Positions 59,483 through 64,000 of a stretch of 64,000 nt of DNA are shown here, in pieces. The DNA is from Cryphonectria parasitica EP155 (lineage: Eukaryota; Ascomycota; Sordariomycetes; Diaporthales; Cryphonectriaceae): NCBI RefSeq assembly GCF_011745365.1, contig NW_024468911.1, forward strand, positions 4,830,759-4,894,758. Direction: 5' to 3'. Position 1 is the stretch's first letter. The number at the start of each line of letters is the position of its first letter. The notes beneath the pieces were generated by a model. That model was given only the letters and a program-made list of their open reading frames with translations, was not told the DNA's origin and did no database searches. A program made the position numbers and the translations under genes.

Positions 59483-60182
59483 ACATGGACTAAAAAGGTG
59501 TGGCCTCAACAGGATGATGCTGTGGTTGTTAGTTTCTGAGCAGATTTGTTTCATCCAGCAATGAAGAATCGAGACATCCCGCCCGAGGCTGGTTCCAGCG
59601 CTTGCTATCTGGTTTTCAAGTATATCTGAAGCTTGATGTATTGATGTGCAGCCTCATCTTACATAGAGGCTGGCATCAATTAAAGTTGGGTAAGCTGCTG
59701 GGTGTTATTATCAAGTGCTGAGGTGGAGTGGTGCGACTTTTGCACTCCTCTTTTGGTGCCATGTCTTGGATATTTTGAGTACATACACACATGATGCATC
59801 GACAGCTCGGAACTGCATCACATCTACGGTTTTCAAGGGACTGCCGTGGCAGAACTGCCAGGATATTCTGATTCATATCTATTGTTTGCTGCAAATTGAA
59901 AACCCTTTTTCTTACAAACCAGCTTTTGTCGTTTTCTCTTCAATGTTTCTTTTTCCCTTTCGCATCCATCTTTCATGCTTGCATCTCTCTCATCCCTTGG
60001 ACCCTAACCCGCGACTGTAGTCCCAGACCCTAACCCTTACAATATGAAAACTGTGACTAACCTAAGAAGTCGTTCTCATGAGCCAGTGGGTTCTTTGAGA
60101 CAGAAACTGCACACACCAGCGCGTCTCTCTTCCTCTAGTATTTTCCTTCCCAGCCTCCTTTTCTACGCCTAATGCTGCGCCA
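59483..60182. other. Intergenic region between the HET gene and the coiled-coil gene
   Basis: 700 bp with no gene. The half nearer 60183 contains two CCCTAACCC-type motifs (60001-60010 and 60027-60037) and a CT-rich stretch. Confidence 0.6.
60001..60037 (+). promoter_or_regulatory. Pair of telomere-repeat-like motifs
   Basis: ACCCTAACCC at 60001-60010 and ACCCTAACCCT at 60027-60037, 17 bp apart, 146-182 bp upstream of the next start codon. The sequence between them is not repeat-like, so this looks less like an interstitial telomere scar than like paired sites. Confidence 0.4.
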
Positions 60183-61454
60183 ATGTATCCCACTCTCCGT
60201 TTGCTCGCCCGAGACCTTAGAAACAAAGGGTCTCGCACGAGCAGTTCTCACGCGTTGCCGCGCACCCCAGCAAACCGCCGTGTCCCACTCACGGACAACA
60301 ACTTCAAGAGCGCCAGTACGCAACCGGCAGGGGAGGGCCAGTTTAGGTTGACTTCTACGCAGGGAGGAAAAAGCAAAAAGGAGCCGCAACATGCCCCCGA
60401 TAGACGGGCAAATGGAACTGCGCACAGTGGCAGCATCGCAGGGTCTGGGGGGAAGTTGACGAAGGAGTCAGAGGAACGGCAAGGCTCGGCCCAACAGATG
60501 AACAAGCTGTCGAAGAGCAAGAACCTGTCGCCATCGGGAGACGGTCTGCACAGCTCGGGGAAGCTCTCTCCGCCCACCGCACGGCAGCCGTCTCTGAACC
60601 AGACGTTGGCGAGTAAACTCGAGCGCAAACGTGCCCTCGAGGAAGAAAAAGAGAAGGCTCGAAGGCAAGAGGCCCACCTAAGGCGAACGGCTCTGCGCTT
60701 AGAAGAGAGACACCTCGGCCGCCAGGTCAGAAAGGGGACGCTCTGGCGGATGTGCCTCCAACTCACGATCGAGCTGAAAATGGTCAACGACACGCTGAGC
60801 AACATACGCAAGATCATGACCCGGACCTACCGGAGCCCGCTCACGAGAGACCGCAAGACCACCGAGGTGGAAAAGTGCATAGAGCAGGCCGAAAGGATCC
60901 TGGAACACCTCACCGTCTGCAACATCGTGGCGCTCGAGTGCAGGACGTACTGGGCCGCTCTGGCGGCGTGGGCACAGGTCATGTTCGTGCCGGGTGTGCC
61001 CGTGCCGCGGGATCCGAGGAAGCGGCCCGCCAGCCTGCAGCCAAAGTGGATCGACACGCCGTTCATCAAGGGAAGCAAGGCGGCAAAGAAGAGAGCCAGG
61101 GCGGAGGGCAGGGACGGCAACCCCGCCTCCATGTATCCAGGCAGGCTGGCAGTGTGGTGGCGGGGTGGCTACCTCGTGGCCAGGGACCGTGATGAGTTCC
61201 CGAACGAGCCGACTCTCTTTGCGCAACTCCCTGTCGGCCATAACATAAGATACCGGCCGTACGCAAAGGCGGGGGCGCTTGGGATGATGGTGGAGCGGAT
61301 GAAGGCCGAGTCGGTGCTCGAAAAACAGCGCAGGGCAGTGCACCGTGTCATGCTTATGCACAACCATCTTCTTGCCCGCATGGTAAAGGGGGAGCTCGCC
61401 CTTCAGGTATTTCGAAGGCAACGGGAGTCAACGGGGCAGCAGGCAAAGCAGTGA
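60183..61454 (+). CDS. Uncharacterised basic coiled-coil protein
   Basis: A single intronless frame of 423 aa with no family I can name. Residues 1-145 are polar and low in structure (S/T/P/K-rich). A charged helical stretch from about 140 to 185 (SKLERKRALEEEKEKARRQEAHLRRTALRLEERHLG) is a likely coiled coil. The rest is basic and mostly helical, with the ordered-looking blocks TYWAALAAWAQVMFVPGVPVPRDPRKRPASL and YPGRLAVWWRGGYLVARDRDEFPNEPTLFAQLP. No signal peptide or membrane helix. An out-of-frame ATG at 60172 lies 11 nt upstream, and its reading frame overlaps the start of this one. Codon usage is GC-rich like the neighbours, which supports a real gene. Confidence 0.7.
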   Translation: MYPTLRLLARDLRNKGSRTSSSHALPRTPANRRVPLTDNNFKSASTQPAGEGQFRLTSTQGGKSKKEPQHAPDRRANGTAHSGSIAGSGGKLTKESEERQGSAQQMNKLSKSKNLSPSGDGLHSSGKLSPPTARQPSLNQTLASKLERKRALEEEKEKARRQEAHLRRTALRLEERHLGRQVRKGTLWRMCLQLTIELKMVNDTLSNIRKIMTRTYRSPLTRDRKTTEVEKCIEQAERILEHLTVCNIVALECRTYWAALAAWAQVMFVPGVPVPRDPRKRPASLQPKWIDTPFIKGSKAAKKRARAEGRDGNPASMYPGRLAVWWRGGYLVARDRDEFPNEPTLFAQLPVGHNIRYRPYAKAGALGMMVERMKAESVLEKQRRAVHRVMLMHNHLLARMVKGELALQVFRRQRESTGQQAKQ

Positions 61455-61697
61455 AGAGGGGTGGGCAAGCCAGGTGAGCCGCAGCTGGGTGAGTAGCTGC
61501 GCACATGTGGTGGATTCGGACTGTGTCAATAACCCAGTACATTTAGAACAGCTTGTATTGTAATAGACTAGAAAGACTCTTATTCCACATCTCACAGAAC
61601 AGTCTCATTTTTTTTTTCTTTGCTGAGGAATGCCATTTAGAAGAAGCATATTGTGTGTCACTCAATGTTTAGGCAGATCCTCCCAGATGCATCCATA

Positions 61698-64000
61698 TCA
61701 AGATTGGCGAAACTCTCGTTGAGGATCCATCTCAGCATAATTGGCAGGCCACCGTTGACCCTGAGAGGCACCTTGCTCGTGCAGCATCTCATCCCCTGCA
61801 CGAGGATCTCTTCCTGCTGCAGGGAATCCTGAGCTGGCGGCATGTTGCGATGGGCCTGCCATGGTGGGCCGTGAGGGTGACATGCTGCTGCTGCTGCTGC
61901 TGTTATAATATGCGTCTTGTTGCTGCTGTGATGGAGGGAATGGTGATTCCGCTTGGGGGTGGTGGAATTGTCCTGACGGCGAGAAGGGCTGCGGCGGGTT
62001 GACCGGCTGCAGGTAACTCGGATCTGTGCCGGGGGTGAGGTATGCGCCTGCTGGCATGCCGGATCGCAGATCAAGGGCCTGCTGAGTGGGCATAACAGGT
62101 CTACTATAGCCGTATGGACTCTGTCTTGGTGGAGTGTATGGCGCTTCGCCGTGGTGCTGGTGGTAGTGCATTGGGTCGACTTGAGAGGGAATCGCCGGAG
62201 CCAGATGGCTGCTTCGCGAGGCCGACTTGATATTGAAAGATTGCAGGGGTCTTTCGTCTTGTTCAGTAGTAGTAGTTGTAGTAGTCTGGCCAAGAGGATT
62301 GTTCCCTTCTGTGCCCTTATTGGCCTTCAGAGCTGCAACGCCTGTATCCAGAGCCCGAAAGCCAGACTCTTTGGCATGAGTATCGGCGTCTGTGCCGTGC
62401 ACCGCCTTGAGGTACTCGATGAACTCCAGGTATGCCTTGGAGACCGTTTCCAGGTGAGCCACAGTCAGGTGGACCGTGAGATCTGGGTTGGCAGGCTTGA
62501 GGTCGTACTTGTGTTCCTTTGGCTGGGCATCAAACTCGGCGAGTGCCAGTGCAGTCTGACAAGCGTTGCGGATCTGGCGGCCGTTCCATCTCGCCTTGCT
62601 GTTATGCCGCCAGTAGTGCCCAACTAGATGCATGATCTCAACCTCGTCGATCTTGATCTTCTTTCCCTTTTCGCCATATCGCGCGCGGATCATGCCGAGG
62701 TTCAGCTTGAAGACTTTGCTGGTGGATATCTCGTCCAACGGCGGATAGTACAAGCTCATATGGATCCTCGACGCGAATGCCTCGTCAAAGTCTCCGATCC
62801 GGTTGGTTGTCAGGAACAAAATTCCGCTGTAGTATTCTAGGACTCGCAGGAAAACTGTGTATGAGTTATTTTGTATTAGTATTATCAGTCTCTAGGAATT
62901 AAATATGATGATATTAGCTGTGAAAGTTAGTACTGACCTGCAACCAGTCCGTTTCTTGTGAAATCCTCCCGCCGTCTCTCTGCGAGAAAGACATCTGCCT
63001 CGTCCAACAGAAGGATACAATCCCACCGGTTGGCCAGAGCAAAATTTGTTTGTAGACTCGATTCGACAGCTGCAGCATCGGATCCAAGATCACCTGGGTC
63101 GAGGAAAGTCAGTCAGCCTGTGATGACGGCCCTGATGCCAAGATATCAAGTATATTTGCTCACCACAAGTGATCTGAAACAGTGGTTTGTGGAACCTCTC
63201 AGCAACTCCCTCTGTATTTGTTCATTAGCACACTCTTTTGTGATGGGAATGAAAGATACTGGCCAACTTACCAGCCGTGGTCGTCTTTCCAACACCTGGG
63301 GCTCCATGAAGGAGAATGATTAAGCCCCTTCCTGTAAAAGTCCCGAGTCAAATAAGTACTATCTGGAAAAGAGAGAGAAGAGGGGGAAAAGAACAAAAAG
63401 GTAACCCAGGAATGAAGAATGCCATCAGCCAAAACTGTTTCAACATACCTTTGCCACGGACAATGTCGACTTGCTCCTCTTGATATTTTTGCGATGCCTT
63501 GTTTCGAAAATGCTGGGAGATGAGCGAAAGAACCATTTCTTTGTGGCCCTTAGGAAGAACTAGTCGGCCAAAGGCACTATGGTCATCATCATCTGAACTG
63601 TCATCATCAGGTGCAATTATCTTCTCAGCAGGGTTTCTGATCTCGGAAAGATAAGCGAGATTAAGAATCGCTGTAGAAAACATCATCAGTTTCGGGTTGG
63701 CACAATGTGAACAAAACGGGAAGTCGCCAAAACATACCCCATGTGCGGTCTCGCAGCACATAACCGGGCACAGCAGAAGCCATGATGAGCAGTTCCTTGT
63801 CCTTCAGCTCATTATCCTCGGTTTGGATCTCGGCGAGATTCCTCGGAAAGATGGCTACGGACGGCAACTTATGGGGCGTATCCTGTATTTCGGCGATAGC
63901 ATTGTTGATGAACTCTTCATAGAGTTTGTCTTCCACGTAGGCGTCGAGATGGACACGTTCTCTCCTGCAGCACTCAGCTGTACACTCCTCTTCATCCGCT
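61698..64000 (-). CDS. AAA-family ATPase (fungal type with DUF7025-like N-terminus), 5' end outside window
   Basis: Six exons are visible (64000-63738, 63670-63449, 63331-63272, 63211-63164, 63093-62938, 62854-61698), coding 634 residues; the N-terminus lies past 64000. The visible N-terminal part (IFPRNLAEIQTEDNELKDKELLIMASAVPGYVLRDRTW) fits the region that precedes the ATPase in this fungal family. Walker A is HGAPGVGKTTT, reached across the joint RGKGRGLIILL. Walker B is CILLLDEADVFLAERR, sensor 1 is FLTTNRIGDFDEAFASRIHMSLYYPPLD, and a lid helix contains NGRQIRNACQTALALAEF. The C-terminal 200 residues are Q/P/S/H-rich and probably disordered. Introns are 60-117 nt. Members are widespread in Pezizomycotina; substrates are unknown. 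Confidence 0.88.

Noticed and set aside
58748..59554. 268-codon minus-strand frame opposite the HET gene
   Set aside because: Antisense shadow of conserved HET motifs.
60001..60037. Internal chromosomal telomere or subtelomere boundary
   Set aside because: Only two CCCTAACCC units separated by unrelated sequence, with ordinary conserved genes on both sides.
1..64000. tRNA or 5S rRNA genes
   Set aside because: I looked for GGTTCRA-type B boxes with matching acceptor stems on both strands and found none I could defend.

Overview
This is filamentous ascomycete chromosomal DNA (Pezizomycotina, most likely Sordariomycetes). The genes carry short 54-150 nt introns with GT/GC...AG ends and CTRAC/CTAAC-type branch points, there is a HET-domain gene, a Zn(II)2Cys6 regulator, a YCR023C-like MFS carrier, and orthologues of Syo1, Not2, Mss116, Spf31, Zng1, Cue1 and CCDC124. 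Intergenic DNA is GC-balanced and rich in CT/GA microsatellites and homopolymers. I see no AT-rich RIP-mutated DNA, recognisable transposon, tRNA or rRNA gene.

Layout: 1-17 kb holds a vacuolar Ca2+/H+ exchanger (+), a MATE transporter (-), a DUF202 membrane protein (+), a type II membrane glycosyltransferase (-), the ribosomal-protein import adaptor Syo1 (+) and the spliceosomal J-protein Spf31 (-). 17-29 kb holds the Zng1 zinc GTPase (+), the CCR4-NOT subunit Not2 (+, eight coding exons), a Cue1-like ERAD factor (+), an uncharacterised membrane protein (+) and the mitochondrial DEAD-box helicase Mss116 (+). 30-42 kb holds a large Zn2Cys6 factor (-) with a long low-complexity upstream region and a five-exon MFS transporter (-). 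41.7-55.6 kb is a 14 kb stretch without a convincing conserved gene; it holds microsatellites, homopolymers and a few short coding-like frames. 55.6-64 kb holds a CCDC124/Lso2 family ribosome-binding protein (+), a HET-domain protein (+), an uncharacterised coiled-coil protein (+) and an AAA ATPase (-) whose N-terminus lies outside the window.

The genes are independent fungal units, not a metabolic cluster. Several touch RNA and ribosome biology (Syo1, Spf31, Not2, Mss116, CCDC124), but nothing indicates co-transcription. Splice sites were assigned by eye from conserved protein joins, phase and branch points; all multi-exon models given here keep frame when summed.

I did not find a clear new multi-gene system. 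The most useful observations are splicing-level ones (a GC-AG intron, a 12 nt microexon, a phase-neutral 255 nt glutamine-rich candidate exon in Not2, two stop-free in-frame introns, a possible 968 nt first intron in the exchanger gene), telomere-repeat-like AACCCTAACCCT motifs upstream of four plus-strand genes, and a candidate CxCxCxC small protein inside the gene-poor stretch.
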